Source: Patiria pectinifera
Taxonomy: Eukaryota > Echinodermata > Asteroidea > Valvatida > Asterinidae
Reading direction: 5' to 3'
Length of the DNA stretch: 64,000 bases
Assembly (NCBI GenBank): GCA_029964075.1
Contig: CM057144.1
Location: 2,069,281-2,133,280, forward strand
This document shows positions 48,768 through 60,742 of this stretch, piece by piece; positions within the stretch are counted from its first letter, which is position 1, and every line of letters begins with the position of its first letter. Under the pieces are notes generated by a model, which saw only the letters and a program-made list of their open reading frames with translations, did not search any database and was not told the origin of the DNA. The position numbers and the translations under genes were made by a program.

Positions 48768-51700
48768 GACAAATTTGACTAAAAATGTAAGGCTAACCCC
48801 TTGTATTTTTTTCAATTTTGGCCAAACAATGAAATTGCTTGAAAGTTGCTGGAAAGCTGCCTGAAGGGCCCTAGAACACATTCCAAATCGTTTTCTGGAC
48901 AGATGAGCTATAACAAGGGAAATTTCGTCAAAAATTTAAGGTAAAATCACTCAAAATTGTTCATTTTTTTCTTCAAAAATGGATGATTTTTGCCCAAATC
49001 TTCACAATTATGCGTGTTAGAGTATTGATTGATGTTCCTCTTGCATCCAGATGAATTTCTGCCTTGTTTTGAGAAAAATCATTTTTTGGCCAAATTTGAC
49101 TAAAAATGTAAGGCTAACCCCTTGTATTTTTTCAATTTTGGCCAAAAAATGAAATTGCTTGAAAGTTGCTGGAAAGCTGCCTAAAGGGCCCTAGCACACA
49201 TTCCAAATCGTCTTCTGGACAGATGAGCTATAACAAGGGAAATTTCGTCGAAAATTTAAGGTAAAATCACTCAAAATTGTTCATTTTTTCTTTAAAAATG
49301 GATGATTTTTGCCCAAATCTTCACAATTATGCGTGTTAGAGTATTGATTGATGTTCCTCTTGCATCCAGATGAATTTCTGCCTTGTTTTGAGAAAAATCA
49401 TTTTTTGGCCAAATTTGACTAAAAATGTAAGGCTAACCCCTTGTATTTTTTTCAATTTTGGCCAAAAAATGAAATTGCTTGAAAGTTGCCGGAAAGCTGC
49501 CTAAAGGGCCCTAGAACACATTCCAAATCGTTTTCTGGACAGATGAGCTATAACAAGGGAAATTTCGTCAAAAATTTAAGGTAAAATCACTCAAAATTGT
49601 TCATTTTTCTCTTCAAAAATGGATGATTTTTGCCCAAATCTTCACAATTATGCGTGTTAGAGTATTGATTGATGTTTCTCTTGCATCCAGATGAATTTCT
49701 GCCTTGTTTTGAGAAAAATCATTTTTTATCCAAATTTGACTAAAAATGTAAGGCTAACCCCTTGTATTTTTTTCAATTTTGGCCAAAAAATGAAATTGCT
49801 TGAAAGTTGCTGGAAAGCTGCCTAAAGGGCCCTAGCACACATTCCAAATCGTCTTCTGGACAGATGAGCTATAACAAGGGAAATTGCGTCGAAAATTTAA
49901 GGTAAAATCACTCAAAATTGTTCATTTTTTCTTTAAAAATGGATGATTTTTGCCCAAATCTTCACAATTATGCGTGTTAGAGTATTGATTGATGTTCCTC
50001 TTGCATCCAGATGAATTTCTGCCTTGTTTTGAGAAAAATCATTTTTTGGCCAAATTTGACTAAAAATGTAAGGCTTACCTTTTACATTTTTTTTCCATTT
50101 TGGCCAAAAAATGAAATTGCTTGAAAGTTGCTGGAAAGCTGCCTAAAGGGCCCTAGAACACATTCCAAATCGTTTTCTGGACAGATGAGCTATAACAAGG
50201 GAAATTTCGTCAAAAATTTAAGGTAAAATCACTCAAAATTGTTCATTTTTTCCTTCAAAAATGAATGATTTTTGCCCAAATCTTCACAATTGTGCTTGTT
50301 ATAGTATTGATTGATGTTCCTCTTGCATCCAGATGAATTTCTGCCTTGTTTTGAGAAAAATCATTTTTTGGCCAATTTTGACTAAAAATGTAAGGCTAAC
50401 CCCTTGTATTTTTTTCAATTTTGGCCAAAAAATGAAATTGCTTGAAAGTTGCTGGAAAGCTGCCTAAAGGGCCCTAGAACACATTCCCAATCGTTTTCTG
50501 GACAGATGAGCTATAACAAGGGAAATTTCGTCGAAAATTTAAGGTAAAATCACTCAAAATTGTTCATTTCTTTCTTCAAAAATGGATGATTTCTGCCCAA
50601 ATCTTCACAATTGTGCGTGTTAGAGTATTGATTGATGTTCCTCTTGCATCCAGATGAATTTCTGCCTTGTTTTGAGAAAAATCATTTTTTGGCCAAATTT
50701 GACTAAAAATGTAAGGCTAACCCCTTGTATTTTTTTCAATTTTGGCCAAAAAATGAAATTGCTTGAAAGTTGCTGGAAAGCTGCCTAAAAGGCCCTAGAA
50801 CACATTCCAAATCGTTTTCTGGACAGATGAGCTATAACAAGGGACATTTCGTCAAAAATTTAAGGTAAAATCACTCAAAATTGTTCATTTTTTTCTTCAA
50901 AAATGGATGATTTTGCCCAAATCTTCACAATTATGCGTGTTAGAGTATTGATTGATGTTCCTCTTGCATCCAGATGAATTTCTGCCTTGTTTTGAGAAAA
51001 ATCATTTTTTGGCCAAATTTGACTAAAAATGTAAGGCTAACCCTTTGTATTTTTTTCAATTTTGGCCAAAAAATGAAATTGCTTGAAAGTTGCTGGAAAG
51101 CTGCCTAAAGGGCCCTAGCACACATTCCAAATCGTCTTCTGGACAGATGAGCTATAACAAGGGAAATTTCGTCGAAAATTTAAGGTAAAATCACTCAAAA
51201 TTGTTCATTTTTTATTTAAAAATGGATGATTTTTGCCCAAATCTTCACAATTATGCGTGTTAGAGTATTGATTGATGTTCCTCTTGCATCCAGATGAATT
51301 TCTGCCTTGTTTTGAGAAAAATCATTTTTTGGCCAAATTTGACTAAAAATGTAAGGCTAACCCCTTGTATTTTTTCAATTTTGGCCAAAAAATGAAATTG
51401 CTTGAAAGTTGCTGGAAAGCTGCCTAAAGGGCCCTAGCACACATTCCAAATCGTCTTCTGGACAGATGAGCTATAACAAGGGAAATTTCGTCGAAAATTT
51501 AAGGTAAAATCACTCAAAATTGTTCATTTTTTCTTTAAAAATGGATGATTTTTGCCCAAATCTTCACAATTATGCGTGTTAGAGTATTGATTGATGTTCC
51601 TCTTGCATCCAGATGAATTTCTGCCTTGTTTTGAGAAAAATCATTTTTTGGCCAAATTTGACTAAAAATGTAAGGCTAACCCCTTGTATTTTTTTCAATT

Positions 51701-54700
51701 TTGGCCAAAAAATGAAATTGCTTGAAAGTTGCCGGAAAGCTGCCTAAAGGGCCCTAGAACACATTCCAAATCGTTTTCTGGACAGATGAGCTATAACAAG
51801 GGAAATTTCGTCAAAAATTTAAGGTAAAATCACTCAAAATTGTTCATTTTTCTCTTCAAAAATGGATGATTTTTGCCCAAATCTTCACAATTATGCGTGT
51901 TAGAGTATTGATTGATGTTTCTCTTGCATCCAGATGAATTTCTGCCTTGTTTTGAGAAAAATCATTTTTTATCCAAATTTGACTAAAAATGTAAGGCTAA
52001 CCCCTTGTATTTTTTTCAATTTTGGCCAAAAAATGAAATTGCTTGAAAGTTGCTGGAAAGCTGCCTAAAGGGCCCTAGCACACATTCCAAATCGTCTTCT
52101 GGACAGATGAGCTATAACAAGGGAAATTGCGTCGAAAATTTAAGGTAAAATCACTCAAAATTGTTCATTTTTTCTTTAAAAATGGATGATTTTTGCCCAA
52201 ATCTTCACAATTATGCGTGTTAGAGTATTGATTGATGTTCCTCTTGCATCCAGATGAATTTCTGCCTTGTTTTGAGAAAAATCATTTTTTGGCCAAATTT
52301 GACTAAAAATGTAAGGCTAACCCCTTGTATTTTTTTCAATTTTGGCCAAAAAATGAAATTGCTTGAAAGTTGCTGGAAAGCTGCCTAAAGGGCCCTAGAA
52401 CACATTCCAAATCGTTTTCTGGACAGATGAGCTATAACAAGGGAAATTTCGTCAAAAATTTAAGGTAAAATCACTCAAAATTGTTCATTTTTTCCTTCAA
52501 AAATGAATGATTTTTGCCCAAATCTTCACAATTGTGCTTGTTATAGTATTGATTGATGTTCCTCTTGCATCCAGATGAATTTCTGCCTTGTTTTGAGAAA
52601 AATCATTTTTTGGCCAATTTTGACTAAAAATGTAAGGCTAACCCCTTGTATTTTTTTCAATTTTGGCCAAAAAATGAAATTGCTTGAAAGTTGCTGGAAA
52701 GCTGCCTAAAGGGCCCTAGAACACATTCCCAATCGTTTTCTGGACAGATGAGCTATAACAAGGGAAATTTCGTCGAAAATTTAAGGTAAAATCACTCAAA
52801 ATTGTTCATTTCTTTCTTCAAAAATGGATGATTTCTGCCCAAATCTTCACAATTGTGCGTGTTAGAGTATTGATTGATGTTCCTCTTGCATCCAGATGAA
52901 TTTCTGCCTTGTTTTGAGAAAAATCATTTTTTGGCCAAATTTGACTAAAAATGTAAGGCTAACCCCTTGTATTTTTTTCAATTTTGGCCAAAAAATGAAA
53001 TTGCTTGAAAGTTGCTGGAAAGCTGCCTAAAAGGCCCTAGAACACATTCCAAATCGTTTTCTGGACAGATGAGCTATAACAAGGGACATTTCGTCAAAAA
53101 TTTAAGGTAAAATCACTCAAAATTGTTCATTTTTTTCTTCAAAAATGGATGATTTTTGCCCAAATCTTCACAATTATGCGTGTTAGAGTATTGATTGATG
53201 TTCCTCTTGCATCCAGATGAATTTCTGCCTTGTTTTGAGAAAAATCATTTTTTGGCCAAATTTGACTAAAAATGTAAGGCTAACCCTTTGTATTTTTTTC
53301 AATTTTGGCCAAAAAATGAAATTGCTTGAAAGTTGCTGGAAAGCTGCCTAAAGGGCCCTAGCACACATTCCAAATCGTCTTCTGGACAGATGAGCTATAA
53401 CAAGGGAAATTTCGTCGAAAATTTAAGGTAAAATCACTCAAAATTGTTCATTTTTTCTTTAAAAATGGATGATTTTTGCCCAAATCTTCACAATTATGCG
53501 TGTTAGAGTATTGATTGATGTTCCTCTTGCATCCAGATGAATTTCTGCCTTGTTTTGAGAAAAATCATTTTTTGGCCAAATTTGACTAAAAATGTAAGGC
53601 TAACCCCTTGTATTTTTTTCAATTTTGGCCAAAAAATGAAATTGCTTGAAAGTTGCTGGAAAGCTGCCTAAAGGGCCCTAGCACACATTCCAAATCGTCT
53701 TCTGGACAGATGAGCTATAACAAGGGAAATTTCGTCGAAAATTTAAGGTAAAATCACTCAAAATTGTTCAATTTTTCTTTAAAAATTGATGATTTTTGCC
53801 CAAATCTTCACAATTATGCGTGTTAGAGTATTGATTGATGTTCCTCTTGCATCCAGATGAATTTCTGCCTTGTTTTGAGAAAAATCATTTTTTGGCCAAA
53901 TTTGACTAAAAATGTAAGGCTAACCCCTTGTATTTTTTTCAATTTTGGCCAAAAAATGAAATTGCTTGAAAGTTGCTGGAAAGCTGCCTAAAGGGCCCTA
54001 GAACACATTCCCAATCGATTTCTGGACAGATGAGCTATAACAAGGGAAATTTCGTCAAAAATTTAAGGTAATATCAGTCAAAATTGTTCATTTTTTTCTT
54101 CAAAAATGGATGATTTCTGCCCAAATCTTCACAATTATGCGTGTTAGAGTATTGATTGATGTTCCTCTTGCATCCAGATGAATTTCTGCCTTGTTTTGAG
54201 AAAAATCATTTTTTGGCCAAATTTGACTAAAAATGTAAGGCTAACCCCTTGTATTTTTTTCAATTTTGGCCAAAAAATGAAATTGCTTGAAAGTTGCTGG
54301 AAAGCTGCCTAAAGGGCCCTAGAACACATTCCCAATCGATTTCTGGACAGATGAGCTATAACAAGTGAAATTTCGTCCAAAATTTAAGGTAAAATCAGTC
54401 AAAATTGCTCATTTTTTCCTTCAAAAATGGATGATTTCTGCCCAAATCTTCACAATTATGCGTGTTAGAGTATTGATTGATGTTCCTCTTGCATCCAGAT
54501 GAATTTCTGCCTTGTTTTGAGAAAAATCATTTTTTGGCCAAATTTGACTAAAAATGTAAGGCTAACCCCTTGTATTTTTTTCAATTTTGGCCAAAAAATG
54601 AAATTGCTGGAAAGTTGCTGGAAAGCTGCCTAAAGGGCCCTAGCACACATTCCAAATCGTCTTCTGGACAGATGAGCTATAACAAGGGAAATTTCGTCCA

Positions 54701-57700
54701 AAATTTAAGGTAAAATCAGTCAAAATTTTTCATTTTTTTCTTCAAAAATGGATGATTTCTGCCCAAATCTTCACAATTATGCGTGTTAGAGTATTGATTG
54801 ATGTTCCTCTTGCATCCAGATGAATTTCTGCCTTGTTTTGAGAAAAATCATTTTTTGGCCAAATTTGACTAAAAATGTAAGGCTAACCCCTTGTATTTTT
54901 TTCAATTTTGGCCAAAAAATGAAATTGCTTGAAAGTTGCTGGAAAGCTGCCTAAAGGGCCCTAGAACACATTCCCAATCGATTTCTGGACAGATGAGCTA
55001 TAACAAGGGAAATTTCGTCCAAAATTTAAGGTAAAATCAGTCAAAATTGTTCATTTTTTTCTTCAAAAATGGATGATTTCTGCCCAAATCTTCACAATTA
55101 TGCGTGTTAGAGTATTGATTGATGTTCCTCTTGCATCCAGATGAATTTCTGCCTTGTTTTGAGAAAAATCATTTTTTGGCCAAATTTGACTAAAAATGTA
55201 AGGCTAACCCCTTGTATTTTTTTCAATTTTGGCCAAAAAATGAAATTGCTTGAAAGTTGCTGGAAAGCTGCCTAAAGGGCCCTAGAACACATTCCAAATC
55301 GTTTTCTGGACAGATGAGCTATAACAAGGGACATTTCGTCAAAAATTTAAGGTAAAATCACTCAAAATTTTTCATTTTTTTCTTCAAAAATGGATGATTT
55401 TTGCCCAAATCTTCACAATTGTGCTTGTTATAGTATTGATTGATGTTCCTCTTGCATCCAGATGAATTTCTGCCTTGTTTTGAGAAAAATCATTTTTTGG
55501 CCAAATTTGACTAAAAATGTAAGGCTAACCCCTTGTATTTTTTTCAATTTTGGCCAAAAAATGAAATTGCTTGAAAGTTGCTGGAAAGCTGCCTAAAGGG
55601 CCCTAGAACACATTCCAAATCGTCTTCTGGACAGATGAGCTATAACAAGGGACATTTCGTCAAAAATTTAAGGTAAAATCACTCAAAATTGTTCATTTTT
55701 TTCTTCAAAAATGGATGATTTTTCCCCAAATCTTCACAATTATGCGTGTTAGAGTATTGATTGATGTTCCTCTTGCATCCAGATGAATTTCTGCCTTGTT
55801 TTGAGAAAAATCATTTTTTGGCCAAATTTGACTAAAAATGTAAGGCTAACCCCTTGTATTTTTTTCAATTTTGGCCAAAAAATGAAATTGCTTGAAAGTT
55901 GCTGGAAAGCTGCCTAAAGGGCCCTAGCACACATTCCAAATCGTCTTCTGGACAGATGAGCTATAACAAGGGAAATTTCGTCGAAAATTTAAGGTAAAAT
56001 CACTCAAAATTGTTCAATTTTTCTTTAAAAATGGATGATTTTTGCCCAAATCTTCACAATTATGCGTGTTAGAGTATTGATTGATGTTCCTCTTGCATCC
56101 AGATGAATTTCTGCCTTGTTTTGAGAAAAATCATTTTTTGGCCAAATTTGACTAAAAATGTAAGGCTAACCCCTTGTATTTTTTTCAATTTTGGCCAAAA
56201 AATGAAATTGCTTGAAAGTTGCTGGAAAGCTGCCTAAAGGGCCCTAGAACACATTCCAAATCGTTTTCTGGACAGATGAGCTATAACAAGGGAAATTTCG
56301 TCAAAAATTTAAGGCAAAATTACTCAAAATTTTTCATTTTTTTCTTCAAAAATGGATGATTTTTGCCCAAATCTTCACAATTGTGCTTGTTATAGAATGG
56401 ATTGATGTTCCTCTTGCATCCAGATGAATTTCTGCCTTGTTTTGAGAAAAATCATTTTTTGGCCAAATTTGACTAAAAATGTAAGGCTAACCCCTTGTAT
56501 TTTTTTCAATTTTGGCCAAAAAATGAAATTGCTTGAAAGTTGCTGGAAAGCTGCCTAAAGGGCCCTAGAACACATTCCCAATCGATTTATGGACAGATGA
56601 GCTACAACAAATGAAATTTCGTCCAAAATTTAAGGTCAAATCAGTCAAAATTGCTCATTTTTTCCTTCAAAAATGGATGATTTCTGCCCAAATCTTCACA
56701 ATTATGCGTGTTAGAGTATTGATTGATGTTCCTCTTGCATCCAGATGAATTTCTGCCTTGTTTTGAGAAAAATCATTTTTTGGCCAAATTTGACTAAAAA
56801 TGTAAGGCTAACCCCTTGTATTTTTTTTCAATTTTGGCAAAAAAATGAAATTGCTGGAAAGTTGCTGGAAAGCTGCCTAAAGGGCCCTAGAACACATTCC
56901 AAATCGATTTCTGGACAGATGATCTATAACAAGGGAAATTTCGTCGAAAATTTAAGGTAAAATCACTCAAAATTGTTCACTTTTGCTTTCAAAATGGATG
57001 ATTTTTGCCCAAATCTTCACAATTATGCGTGTTAGAGTATTGATTGATGTTCCTCTTGCATCCAGATGAATTTCTGCCTTGTTTTGAGAAAAATCATTTT
57101 TTGGCCAAATTTGACTAAAAATGTAAGGCTAACCCCTTGTATTTTTTTCAATTTTGGCCAAAAAATGAAATTGCTTGAAAGTTGCTGGAAAGCTGCCTAA
57201 AGGGCCCTAGAACACATTCCCAATCGATTTATAGACAGATGAGCTATAACAAGGGAAATTTCGTCCAAAATTTAAGGTCAAATCAGTCAAAATTGTTCAT
57301 TTTTTTCTTCAAAAATGGATGATTTCTGCCCAAATCTTCACAATAATGCGTGTTAGAGTATTGATTGATGTTCCTCTTGCATCCAGATGAATTTCTGCCT
57401 TGTTTTGAGAAAAATCATTTTTTGGCCAAATTTGACTAAAAATGTAAGGCTAACCCCTTGTATTTTTTTCAATTTTGGCCAAAAAATGAAATTGCTTGAA
57501 AGTTGCCGGAAAGCTGCCTAATTGGCCCTAGAACACATTCCCAATCGATTTCTGGACAGATGAGCTATAACAAGGGAAATTTCGTCCAAAATTTAAGGTA
57601 AAATCAGTCAAAATTGCTCTTTTTCCTTCAAAAATTGATGATTTCTGCCCAAATCTTCACAATTATGCGTGTTAGAGTATTGATTGATGTTCCTCTTGCA

Positions 57701-59240
57701 TCCAGATGAATTTCTGCCTTGTTTTGAGAAAAATCATTTTTTGGCCAAATTTGACTTAAAAATGCAAGGCTAACCCCTTGTATTTTTTTCAATTTTGGCC
57801 AAAAAATGAAATTGCTTGAAAGTTGCCGGAAAGCTGCCTAAAGGGCCCTAGAACACATTCCCAATCGATTTCTGGACAGATGAGCTATAACAAGTGAAAT
57901 TTCGTCCAAAATTTAAGGTAAAATCAGTCAAAATTGTTCATTTTTTTCTTCAAAAATGGATGATTTCTGCCCAAATCTTCAAAATTATGCGTGTTAGAGT
58001 ATTGATTGATGTTCCTCTTGCATCCAGATGAATTTCTGCCTTGTTTTGAGAAAAATCATTTTTTGGCCAAATTTGACTAAAAATGTAAGGCTAACCCCTT
58101 GTATTTTTTTCAATTTTGGCCAAAAAATGAAATTGCTTGAAAGTTGCCGGAAAGCTGCCTAAAGGGCCCTAGAACACATTCCAAATCGATTTCTGGACAG
58201 ATGAGCAAGAACAAGGGAAATTTCGTCGAAAATTTAAGGTAAAATCAGTCAAAATTGTTCATTTTTTCCTTCAAAAATGGATGATTTCTGCCCAAATCTT
58301 CACAATTATGCGTGTTAGAGTATTGATTGATGTTCCTCTTGCATCCAGATGAATTTCTGCCTTGTTTTGAGAAAAATCATTTTTTGGCCAAATTTGACTA
58401 AAAATGTAAGGCTAAACCCTTGTATTTTTTTCAATTTTGGCCAAAAAATGAAATTGCTTGAAAGTTGCTGGAAAGCTGCCTAAAGGGCCCTAGAACACAT
58501 TCCAAATCGATTTCTGGACAGATGATCTATAACAAGGGAAATTTCGTCGAAAATTTAAGGTAAAATCACTCAAAATTGCTCAATTTTTTTCTTCAAAAAT
58601 GGATGATTTTTGTCCAAATCTTCACAATTATGCGTGTTAGAGTATTGATTGATGTTCCTCTTGCATCCAGATGAATTTCTGCCTTGTTTTGAGAAAAATC
58701 ATTTTTTGGCCAAATTTGACTAAAAATGTAAGGCTAAACCCTTGTATTTTTTTCAATTTTGGCCAAAAAATGAAATTGCTTGAAAGTTGCTGGAAAGCTG
58801 CCTAAAGGGCCCTAAAACACATTCCCAATCGATTTCTGGACAGATGAGCTATGACAAGGGAAATTTCGTCGAAAATGTAAGGTAATATTACTCAAAATTG
58901 CTCATTTTTTTCCTTCAAAAATGGATGATTTTTGTCCAAATCTTCACAATTATGCGTGTTAGAGTATTGATTGATGTTCCTCTTGCATCCAGATAAATTT
59001 CTGCCTTGTTTTGAGAAAAATCTTTTTTTTGGCCAAATTTGACTAAAAATGTAAGGCTAAACCCTTGTATTTTTTTCAATTTTGGCCAAAAAATGAAATT
59101 GCTTGAAAGTTGCTGGAAAGCTGCCTAAAGGGCCCTAAAACACATTCCCAATCGATTTCTGGACAGATGAGCTATGACAAGGGAAATTTCGTCCAAAATT
59201 TAAGGTAAAATCACTCAAAATTGCTCATTTTTTTCTTCAT
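48768..59240. repeat. Satellite array, about 33 monomers of about 320.5 bp
   Basis: The landmark TAAGGCTAA or a close variant recurs at 48788, 49109, 49428, 49749, 50069, 50391 and onward to 59052, with spacings of 319-322. Every monomer carries ATGAATTTCTGCCTTGTTTT, TTTTTGGCCAAATTTGAC, GGAAAGCTGCCTAAAGGGCC and CTTCACAATTATGCGTG or close variants. The left edge begins abruptly at ACAAATTTGAC; a degenerate half-unit precedes it (48,690-48,767) and another follows it (59,241-59,370). It is AT-rich with no credible ORF. No autonomous element is visible in it. Confidence 0.97.
49109..53594. repeat. Two tandem copies of a 7-monomer higher-order unit (about 2,243 bp)
   Basis: Variants marking single monomers recur 2,243 bases later in the same order: the 6-T GTATTTTTTCAATT at 49,130, GTTGCCGG with TTTTTTATCC (49,490-49,733; 51,730-51,973), GTGCTTGTTATAG (50,295; 52,536), TTCATTTCTTTC (50,565; 52,806), CTAAAAGGCC with GGGACATTTCG (50,785; 53,027). 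Landmarks at 49428, 49749 and 50069 map exactly to 51671, 51992 and 52312. Confidence 0.9.
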
Positions 59241-59370
59241 TTTTTTCCTTTTAATTTGCGCTGAACAATGCAATTGCTTGACACTTTCAGGGAAGATTTG
59301 CGGAGGGCCAGAGAACACATTTCAATTTGACTTCTGGACCGATGTGCTATCTTGGGCAAAATCAGTCAAA

Positions 59371-60430
59371 ATAAGAATTTAATTAACATTTTTTAGAACG
59401 ACAGTTCAGCTTAAAAGTTAAAAATTCAAGTTAAAATGTCACATTCTCGTCCTGGCAATATGCAGTATCACATTTCATATCAATACGAGCAAATTGGAAA
59501 GGAAATGAGTATTGTTTGAGAAAGCGTGGCCGTTATTTTATTACAATGATCATGAAAACATGTACTGTACGTTGGAAATAACACCAGATATACACGATAT
59601 AAATCCATTACTTTTGGTGGATTCTGGGGGACTTGGTCCAGTAGGCCTGGTGTGAATATATAATGATGGAGTATGATGGACTTGAAACAGCAAAAAAGTT
59701 TCCTATCCAGTGCTTACTATTGGAATCGACGTAGGAAATAAAGTATAAGCACTGGGGACAACGTCGGACAATGCTCAGTTTGAGGGTTTTCTGTTCAAAT
59801 TGTGAACCCAAAATGTGCTCATTGAAACCGTTTTGTGAGAAAACTTTGCTCATTGACCCACTTGTCATGTATTGAAACAACGAGTCACCAAATATAAGAC
59901 AATTTACGACCGTACAGCACAATATCCAAAATTCTGGCCAATTTTTTTTGTGCTGAAATAGCTGTTACATTGAGTGTTCTGCCTGAAATGACGTCACACT
60001 GTTGCTCATGAATATGCAAAGTTTAATTAGCATAAAAATAGATTACACGATCCCTAAAGGCGCAGAAAAAAGATGGCGGTTAATACCGGCCAAGTTATAA
60101 CTATAACTTACAACATTTATAATGCAAAAAGTTACAAAAGTTTCTTCGGTATTACCAGTTTGTCTTTTTACATTTCTGTTTTTTTGTTTTTTTACAATAA
60201 ACGCGTATCAATACCTTTTTGTGTCATACTTAGTAGCATTGAACTAAAAACCGAACAGAACAAAATACGTCAAAAGTGTATTTAATGCATGATGCCATGC
60301 TGATGTATGCTTTCTTACACGTCAGTCTGTGTTCTATTATTGAAAGTGTCCAAATAATTATTACCATTTTAAAATCTGTGGTCTTCTTTTGTTAACTTGT
60401 ATATTGCAATTTCTAAATACTTAATACATT
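59371..60430. other. Intergenic DNA between satellite and membrane-protein gene
   Basis: No supported exon. A 104-codon minus-strand ORF (59922-59608) has no domain. A compact motif cluster occurs at 59,989-60,030. Confidence 0.35.
59989..60030. promoter_or_regulatory. Motif cluster: CRE, POU octamer-like and homeodomain sites
   Basis: TGACGTCA at 59989-59996, ATGCAAA at 60014-60020 and TAATTAG at 60024-60030 fall within 42 bases. This density is enhancer-like. It lies downstream of the minus-strand membrane-protein gene. Function is inferred only. Confidence 0.3.
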
Positions 60431-60436
60431 TTTGTT

Positions 60437-60442
60437 TTTATT
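60437..60442 (-). other. Candidate poly(A) signal of the membrane-protein gene
   Basis: AATAAA on the minus strand, about 300 bases past the stop codon of the gene that ends at 60743. It is the first canonical signal after a plausible 3' UTR. Confidence 0.45.
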
Positions 60443-60742
60443 AGAGCTAAACAAAAAAATCTTTGCCTGCCCTTTCCTGATTTCTGACAAGAGAGGGCGC
60501 CGTTATGTATCATGACTCAGAGCCGACCTATATAAATAGAGAGTTGCTACATGAGGTAATGTTTTTGTCCAAAAATGTGGAAAATATTTTGTTATGAGAT
60601 AATTACTAGCCTAGGTTAGTTCAATGGAATTGTCAATAGCGTTAAGAACACAGAGTTGAAAATATGAAAAGTGCCATTTGTCGAAACTCTCTCCATAAAA
60701 AGGCCTGCGACTCTGTTATGACTTTAAAATAAAAAGGGCACC

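Noticed and set aside
56745-56960. ORF inside the satellite as coding
   Set aside because: It exists in only one monomer because of local base changes; the other monomers are interrupted in that frame.
48768-59240. CRISPR-like array
   Set aside because: Direct repeats are about 320 bp and contiguous without short spacers; this is a eukaryotic satellite.
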